A DNA stretch of 6,532 nucleotides from an uncultured Dorea sp. (GCA_948468495.1 CAOKJI010000113.1:1-6532); one strand, 5' to 3'. Positions 1 through 6,122 are shown, counted from the first letter of the stretch. Translations and numbers: made by a program. Notes: generated by a model from the sequence alone, not told the origin.

Positions 1-763
1 GGTCGTTTAGAAACTTAAGTAATTCCCGGCTCTCTTCAAGGGTTCTTCCCCCAGGAATCCGGTGGTCTAAGGAAATACGGTAAATCACCGGCATATCTTT
101 TCCTGCTCCGCGTTTCACCGCTTCCAGTATCTCAAATGCGAACCGCGCTCTGTTTTCCGGGCTTCCCCCGTATTCATCTTCACGCTTGTTCCAGAGCTCT
201 GACAAGAACTGGTCAATGATATACCCCACATGTCCATGAATCTCAATTGCATCAAATCCTGCATTCGCAGCAATCTCTGCCGCAAGTTCCCACGACTTCA
301 TGATTTCATGAATCTCTTCAACCGTCAGCGGCCGGCACAGAATATCCGGATTAAATACAGAAGGCACCGCCGATGAAGAAAAAGGCACTCCGCCGCACTG
401 GCTGGGATGCGCGTTTCTGCCCGTACCGCTTGATATCTGCGCAATCGCCTTTGCCCCATAACAGTGAATGCGTTCCGTCATACCGACAAGCGAAGGAATA
501 ATCCGTTTACTGTCAAAATAAGTCCCATAGATGCCCTGGGCTATTTTCTGCGAAAGATACTGGGAAGCTGTAATAATTGCCCCGACGCCGCCCTTTGCAC
601 GCTCCTCAAAATACCTGGCAAGCCCTTCTGACGCCGAGCCGTCCATATTTGCCCCATAAGTACCCATGGGACTCATGACAATCCTATTTCTCACTTCCAT
701 ATTTCCAATAGAAAATGGTGTAAACAGCTCGTCATACCGATTTTTATGATTCAAATTTCCCAT
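1..763 (-). CDS. Old Yellow Enzyme-family NADH:flavin oxidoreductase, N-terminal part (3' end beyond window)
   Basis: The 254 visible residues form most of an FMN-binding TIM barrel of the Old Yellow Enzyme family, predicted to reduce an activated C=C bond in the cytoplasm with FMN as cofactor. Near the N-terminus, residues about 12-33 (ELFTPFSIGNMEVRNRIVMSP) are the usual first strand, followed by the KGGVGAI segment (57-63). The family signature runs from about residue 174 to 208: EIHGHVGY, then DQFLSELWNKREDEYGGS, then ENRARF. Y181 in the GY pair aligns with the tyrosine proposed as proton donor in E. coli 2,4-dienoyl-CoA reductase. The ATG at 763 is preceded by AAAGGAG (775-781) about 11 nt upstream. 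It follows the permease gene by 41 bp and is probably its operon partner. The signature closely matches that of the larger flavoenzyme at 3224-5149, so the two look like paralogues. Whether this copy also has the FeS and FAD domains lies outside the window. Family assignment is firm; the substrate is unknown. Confidence 0.93.
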   Translation of the reverse strand, partial: MGNLNHKNRYDELFTPFSIGNMEVRNRIVMSPMGTYGANMDGSASEGLARYFEERAKGGVGAIITASQYLSQKIAQGIYGTYFDSKRIIPSLVGMTERIHCYGAKAIAQISSGTGRNAHPSQCGGVPFSSSAVPSVFNPDILCRPLTVEEIHEIMKSWELAAEIAANAGFDAIEIHGHVGYIIDQFLSELWNKREDEYGGSPENRARFAFEILEAVKRGAGKDMPVIYRISLDHRIPGGRTLEESRELLKFLND

Positions 764-804
764 ATTCCACAAAGCTCCTTTCTTCTACTCTTTTGTTATT
801 TTGT

Positions 805-2136
805 TTAAGGAAGATTCGGAAAAATATGCATAAATAGCGCGCATACAATCGTCCCGCAGAACGTAGCTACCGTCGTCGATACAAACATCGGCGGGTATCC
901 TTCCTTCATATCCAAATCAGCAATTCCAAGATTAATGATAATAGCCGTACTATACGGCATGGTATCCACAATGGAACATGCAAAACAAGATACCCGGTGT
1001 ATAAAAGCCGCCGACAGTCCCGCTTCCTGACACCGCCCGGCAATCAGTGGGATTCCTACTCTTATCGCCGACGATGACGATGAAGTCAGCGCCGCAACAA
1101 TACTGATTGCTATAATCAGAATCAGCGTGGGAGACAATTTCAAACCAAATACCCATGTCAGTAGATTCTGAAATTCCGGAAGAGACTGTACGATACTGGT
1201 AAATCCAACGATTGCTCCCACCGAACTGACCGGACCAAAGGCCATAATTCCTGCATCTGCGCAAATATCCAACAGTTCGCCTTGCCTGCTTCCGTCTTTT
1301 AGCGGAATATATTTCCAGAAAAGGGCCACTGCCAACAGCCATGCAATCATTGTTGCGCTAAAAATCGAAACCGAAAAAACATTGAACAAGATTACCAGCA
1401 GCAATAGCGGTACAAGAGAAATAAGCGCTCCCGGCCTCTCCTTATCCTCTTTGGCAACAAAATCCTTCGGACCATAAGCGAATACTTCTCCCTTAGCGAC
1501 CGCTTTGCGTATCATCACCGTCATTAGCACAGTTACTACCGCAATCTCCGCGATAACTCCCGCAATACCGCCCCAGAGTCCCACATAGGAAGAGGTTCCC
1601 AGAGCATCCATCGCCAGAATATTCACCACTTCCGCCGAGCCCGGCCCCGACATTGCAAATGTGTATACACCGCAGGATAAAATTCCCATCACAAAACGTT
1701 TCGGTACTCCGGCCCGCTCCATCAGACGCAGGGCAATCGGATACATTGCAATAAGCGTTACAAGGGAATTCATACCGCAATAGCACAGAATCCCGCTTGC
1801 CGCTACCATCGCCAAAATACAGGATACATAACGGCTTGTAGGCGCCGCGCCGTCTTTGAACAGCTTATTTGAGAGGCTGTCTCCTATCGAATTAACCGCT
1901 CCGGAACGATTATAAATCTGTGCCAGAAGGCTCCCAGAAAAGATAAAGGGAAACAGAGACTCAAACATGCCGCTGAAACCTTTAAAATATACCTCTGACA
2001 TTGTAGAGCCGAAATTCATTCCATTCAGGAAAATCACAGCGCTTGCCGCCGTCAAACCTACCATCAGCGGGCTCCACCGCCGAATCATCAGAATAACTAC
2101 AATCGCAAACCCCAGAAATATACTGATATATCCCAT
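805..2136 (-). CDS. GntP-like permease (gluconate/organic-acid H+ symporter type)
   Basis: A 443-residue, very hydrophobic protein with about 11-13 predicted membrane segments and no soluble domain, matching GntP-family length (about 440-450). I base the call on overall layout: an N-terminal helix followed by a basic pair (IRRW, 19-21), a GSLLAQIYNRSGA segment (68-80) resembling the GxxLGKxxxDSGGA region of gluconate permeases, a gly/pro-rich re-entrant-like stretch SGPGSAEVVNI (163-173) where GntP has PPHPGPTAIA, a central hydrophilic loop (about 210-236), and a second small-residue stretch TSSSSSAIRVGIPLIAG (351-367) matching GSATVAAITAGG. It should import a carboxylate with protons or sodium across the inner membrane. 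Its ATG lies 11 bp after the SDR stop, and its Shine-Dalgarno AAGGAGG (2143-2149) overlaps that stop codon, so the two genes are probably translationally coupled. Other ion-transporter superfamily members are possible; substrate unknown. Confidence 0.8.
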   Translation of the reverse strand: MGYISIFLGFAIVVILMIRRWSPLMVGLTAASAVIFLNGMNFGSTMSEVYFKGFSGMFESLFPFIFSGSLLAQIYNRSGAVNSIGDSLSNKLFKDGAAPTSRYVSCILAMVAASGILCYCGMNSLVTLIAMYPIALRLMERAGVPKRFVMGILSCGVYTFAMSGPGSAEVVNILAMDALGTSSYVGLWGGIAGVIAEIAVVTVLMTVMIRKAVAKGEVFAYGPKDFVAKEDKERPGALISLVPLLLLVILFNVFSVSIFSATMIAWLLAVALFWKYIPLKDGSRQGELLDICADAGIMAFGPVSSVGAIVGFTSIVQSLPEFQNLLTWVFGLKLSPTLILIIAISIVAALTSSSSSAIRVGIPLIAGRCQEAGLSAAFIHRVSCFACSIVDTMPYSTAIIINLGIADLDMKEGYPPMFVSTTVATFCGTIVCALFMHIFPNLP

Positions 2137-2142
2137 ATTCGT

Positions 2143-2150
2143 CCTCCTTA
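2143..2150 (-). promoter_or_regulatory. Shine-Dalgarno of permease overlapping SDR stop codon
   Basis: On the minus strand, TAAGGAGG contains both the TAA stop of the SDR gene and a full AAGGAGG ribosome binding site, 6 nt before the permease ATG. A terminating ribosome would cover the next initiation site, the usual arrangement for translational coupling and fixed stoichiometry. Confidence 0.85.
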
Positions 2151-2900
2151 TACCATCGTTGTCCCACCGTTCATCGAAACTACTTGTCCGGTAATAAAGT
2201 CAGAAGACATAAAATAGCGGACGATGTGATACATCTCGCTTACTTCCCCAGCCCTCTGAAGAGGACACTGATTTGTCCGGCTTTCCATGAGCTCAGGGTC
2301 AATCTTTACCGCATCCCAGTACATATCTGTCTTATGAGCCCCCGGAGCAATCGCATTTACCTGAATATTATATTTGCCAAGATCAATTGCCATTGCCTGG
2401 GTCATGCCGCGGATTGCAAATTTGGAACTTGCATATGCAATCGACCCGGCCGCCGCCCGCAGTCCCACCGCTGAACAGAGATTTATAATTTTTCCGAAAT
2501 GATTTTCAATCATCAAGTCCACAAAATACCGATTCATATAAAATGTTCCTTTTACATTCACATCAATTACGCTACAGAAATCTTTCGTATTGATCTTTTC
2601 TGACGGCTGGTTTGTATAACACCCAGCATTGTTAACCAGTACTTTTAGATTCTTACCCATTACATCCTCCGTCCATTTACGGAAAGCAGCAACTTCTTCT
2701 TCATTTTCGATGGCAACCTGATATATCTCGATATGTACGCCATACTCCCTTGCAAGACGCTCCTGAACTGCTTCGCACTTCTTCTGATTCCCCTTGTATG
2801 TAATTATCAAATCATATCCCTCACGCGCCAGTTCTTCCGCAATCGCTTCACCCAGTCCCCTGGAAGCTCCTGTAACAATTCCATAATGCTTACCAGCCAT
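2148..2900 (-). CDS. Short-chain dehydrogenase/reductase (FabG/BaiA-like, classical SDR)
   Basis: A 250-residue classical SDR, the normal length, which interconverts a ketone and a secondary alcohol with a nicotinamide cofactor in the cytoplasm. All signature parts are present: cofactor loop TGASRGLG (10-17), NNAG (90-93), structural N115, catalytic S143, Y156 and K160 in YASSK, and NAIAPG (182-187) followed by TD (191-192). The end of the second strand (ITYKGNQKK, 33-41) carries basic rather than acidic residues, which favours NADPH by family rules. The aspartate usual after the third strand is not obvious (QVAIENEE, 61-68), a mild oddity. ATG at 2900 is preceded by GAGGGG (2907-2912) at 6 nt. 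The gene lies 323 bp after the flavoenzyme gene, with a long palindrome between them, and 11 bp before the permease. The pairing with ene-reductases resembles BaiA/BaiCD or isoflavone-reducing sets, but a general FabG-like role cannot be excluded. Confidence 0.93.
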   Translation of the reverse strand: MAGKHYGIVTGASRGLGEAIAEELAREGYDLIITYKGNQKKCEAVQERLAREYGVHIEIYQVAIENEEEVAAFRKWTEDVMGKNLKVLVNNAGCYTNQPSEKINTKDFCSVIDVNVKGTFYMNRYFVDLMIENHFGKIINLCSAVGLRAAAGSIAYASSKFAIRGMTQAMAIDLGKYNIQVNAIAPGAHKTDMYWDAVKIDPELMESRTNQCPLQRAGEVSEMYHIVRYFMSSDFITGQVVSMNGGTTMV

Positions 2901-3223
2901 AAATAACCCCTCTTTCTTTCGTGATTTACCTCAATTTTAGTTATTGTTTATAATCTACAATTTTATTCATGATTCTAGCGTGCGTCCCCAAATTGCTTTC
3001 TGCAAGATGCCGTCCCAATTTGCATCAGATTTTATGCTGGATTTGGGAGGTGTAGTGGGCTACATTGACCAAATTCAGCGTAAAATCTGGTGTGAAGTGG
3101 GGCGACAGATTGCAGGAATGAATTTGGGGACACGCTCTAGTACTCCATCCGGCCAGAAATCGAACTCCTGAACTGCCTGTCTTGCACTGGTATAAACCGA
3201 CAGCTCATTAGTAAAGTGAATTT
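2901..3223. other. 323-bp gap inside the leftward cluster
   Basis: This gap separates the large flavoenzyme gene from the SDR gene. It holds the 166-bp long palindrome (2975-3140, listed separately), an 83-bp stretch on the flavoenzyme side (3141-3223) that stays open in the minus frame of a small overlapping ORF, and an AT-rich 74-bp stretch (2901-2974) leading to the SDR ribosome binding site. I found no convincing SigA promoter in the AT-rich part. TTGTAG and TAAAAT on the minus strand are only 15 bp apart and are a weak candidate at best. No U-tract follows the palindrome in either direction, so it is not a standard intrinsic terminator. The SDR, permease and second flavoenzyme genes may therefore be read from the 5242-5270 promoter, or from a weak internal one. 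Confidence 0.6.
2975..3140. repeat. 166-bp long imperfect palindrome (fold-back / MITE-like element)
   Basis: Two 81-bp arms (2975-3055 and 3060-3140) are reverse complements without any gap, around a TGGG loop (3056-3059). By my hand alignment 61 of 81 positions are Watson-Crick pairs. Ten more are G-U pairs if the + strand is transcribed; only two become G-U if the minus strand is. The apical stem is TGTAG/CTACA; a long matching block near the loop is CAGATTTTA (3026-3034) against TAAAATCTG (3081-3089). Both ends carry CTAG (2975-2978 and 3137-3140), and pairing stops immediately outside, so the boundaries are sharp; CTAG could be a target duplication or the element's terminus. No transposase is present. 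Size, sharp ends and position between genes suggest a non-autonomous mobile or dispersed hairpin element. An RNA-level role is possible given the pairing bias. It would also form a stable hairpin in the operon mRNA. Confidence 0.75.
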
Positions 3224-3233
3224 TCAAAGACAC
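3075..3233 (-). CDS. Possible small ORF (52 aa) overlapping the end of the flavoenzyme gene; doubtful
   Basis: In a different frame from the flavoenzyme gene, a GTG at 3233 overlaps the last codons of that gene and opens a 52-codon frame. It runs through 3141-3223 and the right arm of the palindrome to a TGA at 3075-3077. The predicted peptide includes VQEFDFWPDGVLERVPKF and ends CRPTSHQILR. It resembles no family I know. Read outside-in on the + strand, the other palindrome arm in the matching frame gives a related peptide (VPK, then A, CRP, HQIL conserved), as expected from a gap-free inverted repeat. No clear ribosome binding site precedes the GTG. It may be a real small coupled gene, a relic of a longer coding sequence carried in with the palindrome, or chance. 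I treat it as a candidate only. Confidence 0.2.
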   Translation of the reverse strand: MSLKIHFTNELSVYTSARQAVQEFDFWPDGVLERVPKFIPAICRPTSHQILR

Positions 3234-5149
3234 TCCAAAACACGAATATAATGATAGGCCTGATGAACCGCATCAATAATTTTCCCAGGCTTTATATTAT
3301 CGCCCACCTGAACGCATTCTATATTTGCGGCCTTAACAGCTTGATACAGTTCCTGATTCGGACGGAATCCCGCTGCAAATACAACGTTGTCACATTCTAT
3401 CTTCTGAATCTTTCCGTCCTGTTTCACCAAAATCCCATCGTCCAGCACTTCCATAAGTCCGGTTTCGCACAGAATCTTTGCGCCGCAGTTTTCTACCAGA
3501 TACCGGATATTCTGATCATTTGCTACAAATCTTGCTCCGTTTTTCAAAATATCCGTCTGCATCTCCACAATTGTTACGTCTTTCCCTGCCATGCTCAAAT
3601 CAACCGCGAGCTCGCAGCCCACGTCGCCGCCGCCAATAATCACAACGCGCTGTCCGACTTCTGCTTTTTTGCGCAATACCGAAACTGCCGTAACAACCTG
3701 AGGTTTGTCCGCGCCCGGAACTGGAATAACAAGCGGCTCCGCCCCGGTAGCAATCACAACAAAGTCCGGTGCAAATTTCTTAATCTCCTCAATCGTTGCT
3801 TCTTTATTCAGCTCAACGGGAACTTGATACTTTTTAATCTGCCGCATCATATACTCCACATAATCCATAACATCCGTCTTATATGCCGGACCGCCGGCTG
3901 CCGCCAGATTGCCGCCAAGAGAATCTTCTCTTTCCCAAAGCTCCACCTCAAATCCTCTCTGCGCCGCCGTTACCGCCGCTTTCATTCCGCCGGCGCCGCC
4001 GCCGATAACCAGAATCTTTTTATTCTCCTTTGCCGGAGTAAGTTCGTACTCATTTTCATGCATACTCAGCGGATTCACTGCACATGGCCTTGCATGTCCC
4101 TTCATAGCGTTAAAATGACATTCGCCGCATCCAACGCAGGGAACCACTTCCTCTTCTTTGCCCCTTTTAATTTTGTTCGCCCAATGAGGGTCCGCGATTA
4201 ATCCATGACCAATCGCTATCAAATCAAGCTTACCTTCCTGCAGAGCGCGTTCCGCAACATCCGCATGGTTCAACTTCCCATGCGCCATTACCGGAACTTT
4301 CCCGGCCGCCTTCCTGACAATGTCAGCCGCTTCCAAATCAAATCCGTAGGGCTGATATACGCTGCTTACCATTCTCCAACGGCAGGAATATGCTCCCCGG
4401 CCAAAATGAATCAAATCCACCTTTCCTGAATCCGCAAGGGACTGAATCAGAGCCACTCCTTCTTCCATCGGCCGCTCGTCGTCGTCCACGCTGTCAAGGG
4501 TCAGTTTAATTGCAATCGGATAATCCTTGCCGCAGGCTGTCCGAACCTCGTCCACAATCTCCATCAGGAATCTCTGACGATTTTCCAGACTTCCGCCATA
4601 TTCATCTGTCCTTTTATTCCATTTCGCAGAGGAAAACTGGTCAATCAGATATCCGCCGTATGCATGAATCTCAATGATATCAACTCCGGCGTCCATCGCC
4701 AGCTTTGCCGACGCTCCCATAGATTTCACCAGTCTCTTCACTCCCTCTGTGGGAAGTTCTCTGCAAATCAGTTCCGGTTTATAATAATTCGGACAGGGAC
4801 TTGCGGAATACGGCGCGGTATATGGATCAATCCAGTTCATTCTTCCAATTCCCGGCGAAAGCTGGATTCCGAACTTCGCTCCGTAACAGTGTACGCGTTC
4901 TGCAATCATATGCAGCATATATACATCCTTTGTATTGATTAATTTCTGGCAGGGAGCCGGTTCAAATTCCGTAGACGAAACCACAGCTCCGGTTAAAACC
5001 AGTCCGACTCCTCCCTTAGCCCTTTCCCCATAGTAGTTCACATCCCTCATATTAAAGCTGTTCGTCACATCGGTTGTCGTTCCCATCGGGGCCAGAACCA
5101 CCCTGTTTTTTAATGTCATTTGCCCAATTTTAATTTCATCAAATAGCAC
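3224..5149 (-). CDS. Ene-reductase-type flavoenzyme: OYE barrel + 4Fe-4S + FAD/NAD domains (BaiCD / 2-enoate reductase / 2,4-dienoyl-CoA reductase family)
   Basis: A 641-residue cytoplasmic oxidoreductase with the full-length multidomain layout: FMN-binding TIM barrel (about 1-335), a 4Fe-4S site, then FAD and NAD(H) domains. In this family electrons pass from NAD(P)H via FAD and the cluster to FMN, which reduces a C=C conjugated to a carbonyl. Visible motifs are IHAYGGY (161-167; Y167 matches the proton-donor tyrosine of dienoyl-CoA reductase), NKRTDEYGGS (178-187), ENRQRF (189-194), cluster cysteines C338, C341, C344 and C356, FAD loop GGGAGG (383-388) with E406 after the second strand, NAD loop GGGDVG (506-511) with acidic E529 (favouring NADH), and the late GD (617-618). 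The histidine following the barrel in dienoyl-CoA reductase is not evident; the region reads HFGRGAYSC (248-256). The start is GTG at 5149, with AAAGGA (5161-5166) 11 nt upstream, and matches the family N-terminus. First gene after the leftward promoter. Exact substrate (enoate, steroid, flavonoid or enoyl-CoA) unknown. Confidence 0.94.
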   Translation of the reverse strand: MLFDEIKIGQMTLKNRVVLAPMGTTTDVTNSFNMRDVNYYGERAKGGVGLVLTGAVVSSTEFEPAPCQKLINTKDVYMLHMIAERVHCYGAKFGIQLSPGIGRMNWIDPYTAPYSASPCPNYYKPELICRELPTEGVKRLVKSMGASAKLAMDAGVDIIEIHAYGGYLIDQFSSAKWNKRTDEYGGSLENRQRFLMEIVDEVRTACGKDYPIAIKLTLDSVDDDERPMEEGVALIQSLADSGKVDLIHFGRGAYSCRWRMVSSVYQPYGFDLEAADIVRKAAGKVPVMAHGKLNHADVAERALQEGKLDLIAIGHGLIADPHWANKIKRGKEEEVVPCVGCGECHFNAMKGHARPCAVNPLSMHENEYELTPAKENKKILVIGGGAGGMKAAVTAAQRGFEVELWEREDSLGGNLAAAGGPAYKTDVMDYVEYMMRQIKKYQVPVELNKEATIEEIKKFAPDFVVIATGAEPLVIPVPGADKPQVVTAVSVLRKKAEVGQRVVIIGGGDVGCELAVDLSMAGKDVTIVEMQTDILKNGARFVANDQNIRYLVENCGAKILCETGLMEVLDDGILVKQDGKIQKIECDNVVFAAGFRPNQELYQAVKAANIECVQVGDNIKPGKIIDAVHQAYHYIRVLECL

Positions 5150-5208
5150 GTTCTAATCCATCCTTTCTTCTCTAATTGTCTCTTTTTACATTTATATTTT
5201 GTATCTTT

Positions 5209-5227
5209 GGTATAATTTTATTATACC
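5209..5227. promoter_or_regulatory. 19-bp perfect palindrome, probable TetR-family operator
   Basis: GGTATAAT-TTT-ATTATACC (on the + strand) is an 8-3-8 perfect inverted repeat. It lies about +8 to +26 relative to the predicted start of the leftward transcript and just inside the divergent region next to a tetR gene, the usual place and size for a TetR-family operator. Binding there would block the flavoenzyme-SDR-permease transcript. No second copy of the same palindrome is seen over the tetR promoter, so autoregulation is not shown. Confidence 0.7.
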
Positions 5228-5241
5228 TTGGTAACATTTAA

Positions 5242-5270
5242 AGCATATCATATCGTTTACTATTTGTCAA
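5242..5270 (-). promoter_or_regulatory. SigA-type promoter for the leftward cluster
   Basis: On the minus strand a consensus -35 TTGACA (5265-5270) is followed after 17 bp by -10 TATGCT (5242-5247). Transcription should start near 5235, giving a leader of about 86 nt before the GTG of the flavoenzyme gene, with the operator palindrome at its 5' end. Confidence 0.8.
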
Positions 5271-5294
5271 TCAATACAGAACTGACGTATATAT

Positions 5295-5323
5295 TTGACT
5301 TTCAACAGCAGATTCTCTATAAT
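5295..5323 (+). promoter_or_regulatory. SigA-type promoter for tetR
   Basis: TTGACT (5295-5300), a 17-bp spacer and a perfect TATAAT (5318-5323) point at the tetR gene. The start would be near 5330, leaving a short leader with AAAGGAGG (5334-5341) 8 nt before the ATG. Its -35 lies 24 bp from the -35 of the opposite promoter, so the two promoters are back to back. Confidence 0.82.
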
Positions 5324-5349
5324 AATTAAAGAAAAAGGAGGCATATCAT

Positions 5350-5934
5350 ATGGCCAGAAAAGCAGATTCGGGCGATACAAAAGAAATCATCCGGGCATGT
5401 GCAATAGAAATGTTTCGCGAAAAAGGCTTTAAAAATGTCACAATTATGCAGATTTGTGAAGCAGCAGGCGTCACTAAGAGGACATTTTATTACCACTATA
5501 ACTCGAAAGACGACCTAATCTACGGCCTCATTGACAACTCCGGAAGAAAAGCCGAGAAATTACTGGACGCCCTGACGCAGACGCAGTCCAATATCGGTAT
5601 TCTGTGGGCCTTAATGAGCGTATACCGTATCGACACATCCAACTATGGACCGGAAATCACCCGCCAGATATACATTCATGCTCTGGAAGGAACTGATGAA
5701 GATTTTCCATATTCTACTTATCTGTTCCAGACAGCGGTAAAAACAGTTGCGAATGCCCAAAAAGCAGGCGAACTTAAAAATTCCGCCCCTCCGGAGGACA
5801 TTACCTTCGCACTGTACCATGCATTCAGAAGCATATCCATAACCTGGGCCGCTCAAAACGGCTCCCTGGATTTGATAGCAGGCTTCCGCCAGGTGTTCTC
5901 TGTAATACTCGGCGTTGACCAGTCCCAGTTTTAA
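5350..5934 (+). CDS. TetR/AcrR-family transcriptional regulator
   Basis: A 194-residue one-component repressor-type regulator, the normal family length. The N-terminal DNA-binding domain (about residues 10-57) is textbook: FREKGFKNVT (22-31), helix-turn-helix QICEAAGVTKRTFYYHY (34-50), then the NSKDDLIYGLI cap (51-61). The remaining all-helical part (about 65-190) is the ligand-binding and dimerisation domain, which is divergent as usual and does not tell the ligand. ATG at 5350 has an AAAGGAGG site 8 nt upstream. It is divergent from the flavoenzyme cluster, with a 19-bp palindrome over the cluster's transcription start, so it most likely represses that cluster and responds to the substrate or a product. 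Activation rather than repression, as in some TetR members, cannot be ruled out. Confidence 0.95.
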   Translation: MARKADSGDTKEIIRACAIEMFREKGFKNVTIMQICEAAGVTKRTFYYHYNSKDDLIYGLIDNSGRKAEKLLDALTQTQSNIGILWALMSVYRIDTSNYGPEITRQIYIHALEGTDEDFPYSTYLFQTAVKTVANAQKAGELKNSAPPEDITFALYHAFRSISITWAAQNGSLDLIAGFRQVFSVILGVDQSQF

Positions 5935-5986
5935 TCATTCAATTACATCATTCTGTTATCCTCATTATCCGGCGATGATTTTTCTG

Positions 5987-6023
5987 CGTTACCGTTTGTA
6001 GGTAAATCTGCAAAACGGTAACG
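5987..6023 (+). other. Stable hairpin downstream of tetR, without U-tract
   Basis: CGTTACCGTTT (5987-5997) and AAACGGTAACG (6013-6023) are exact reverse complements. Allowing one bulged A, the stem extends through GTAG/CTGC to a loop of about 6 nt. No T-run follows; the next hairpin begins at its last base. It may protect the tetR mRNA 3' end or help termination. Confidence 0.55.
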
Positions 6024-6074
6024 GAATCCAGCCAGTAAAAATATATCCCTTTCAAGCGGCTGGATTCCTTTTCT
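6023..6074 (+). terminator. Probable intrinsic terminator of tetR
   Basis: GGAATCCAGCC (6023-6033) and GGCTGGATTCC (6058-6068) form a perfect 11-bp stem with a 24-nt AT-rich loop, followed directly by TTTTCT (6069-6074). It lies 88 bp past the tetR stop and separates tetR from the convergent transporter gene. The loop is longer than usual and the T-run short, so strength is uncertain. The same stem on the minus strand is not followed by a clean T-run. Confidence 0.65.
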
Positions 6075-6122
6075 ATAGACCCGCGTGTTCTTCCAAATGA
6101 TAACACCAGTCTTTCTTAAGAC

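Noticed and set aside
950..1786. Extra minus strand frames (950-1342 and 1493-1786) within the permease gene
   Set aside because: They overlap the permease in another frame, show low-complexity Gly/Cys/Ser/Arg-rich peptides, and have no domain; they are shadows.
2975..3140. Palindrome as a rho-independent terminator
   Set aside because: No T-run follows the stem in either direction, and the stem is far longer than a normal terminator.
3153..3170. tRNA T-arm-like motif (GTTCGAT in a short stem) on the minus strand
   Set aside because: The stem and loop registers do not match a canonical T-arm together, and no matching acceptor, D or anticodon arms are present around it.
2944..3171. A 75-codon + strand frame through the palindrome
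   Set aside because: It follows from the palindrome's composition. There is no convincing ribosome binding site or family, and it runs antisense in a leftward operon. I keep the DNA/RNA structure as the feature instead. Its tail (GRQIAGMNLGTRS) may recur in other annotations of the same repeat, which I cannot check.
3251..4201. A 316-codon open frame on the + strand
   Set aside because: It lies wholly antisense to the well-supported flavoenzyme gene; its peptide is rich in His, Asn, Cys and Arg with no recognisable domain, as expected for a shadow frame.
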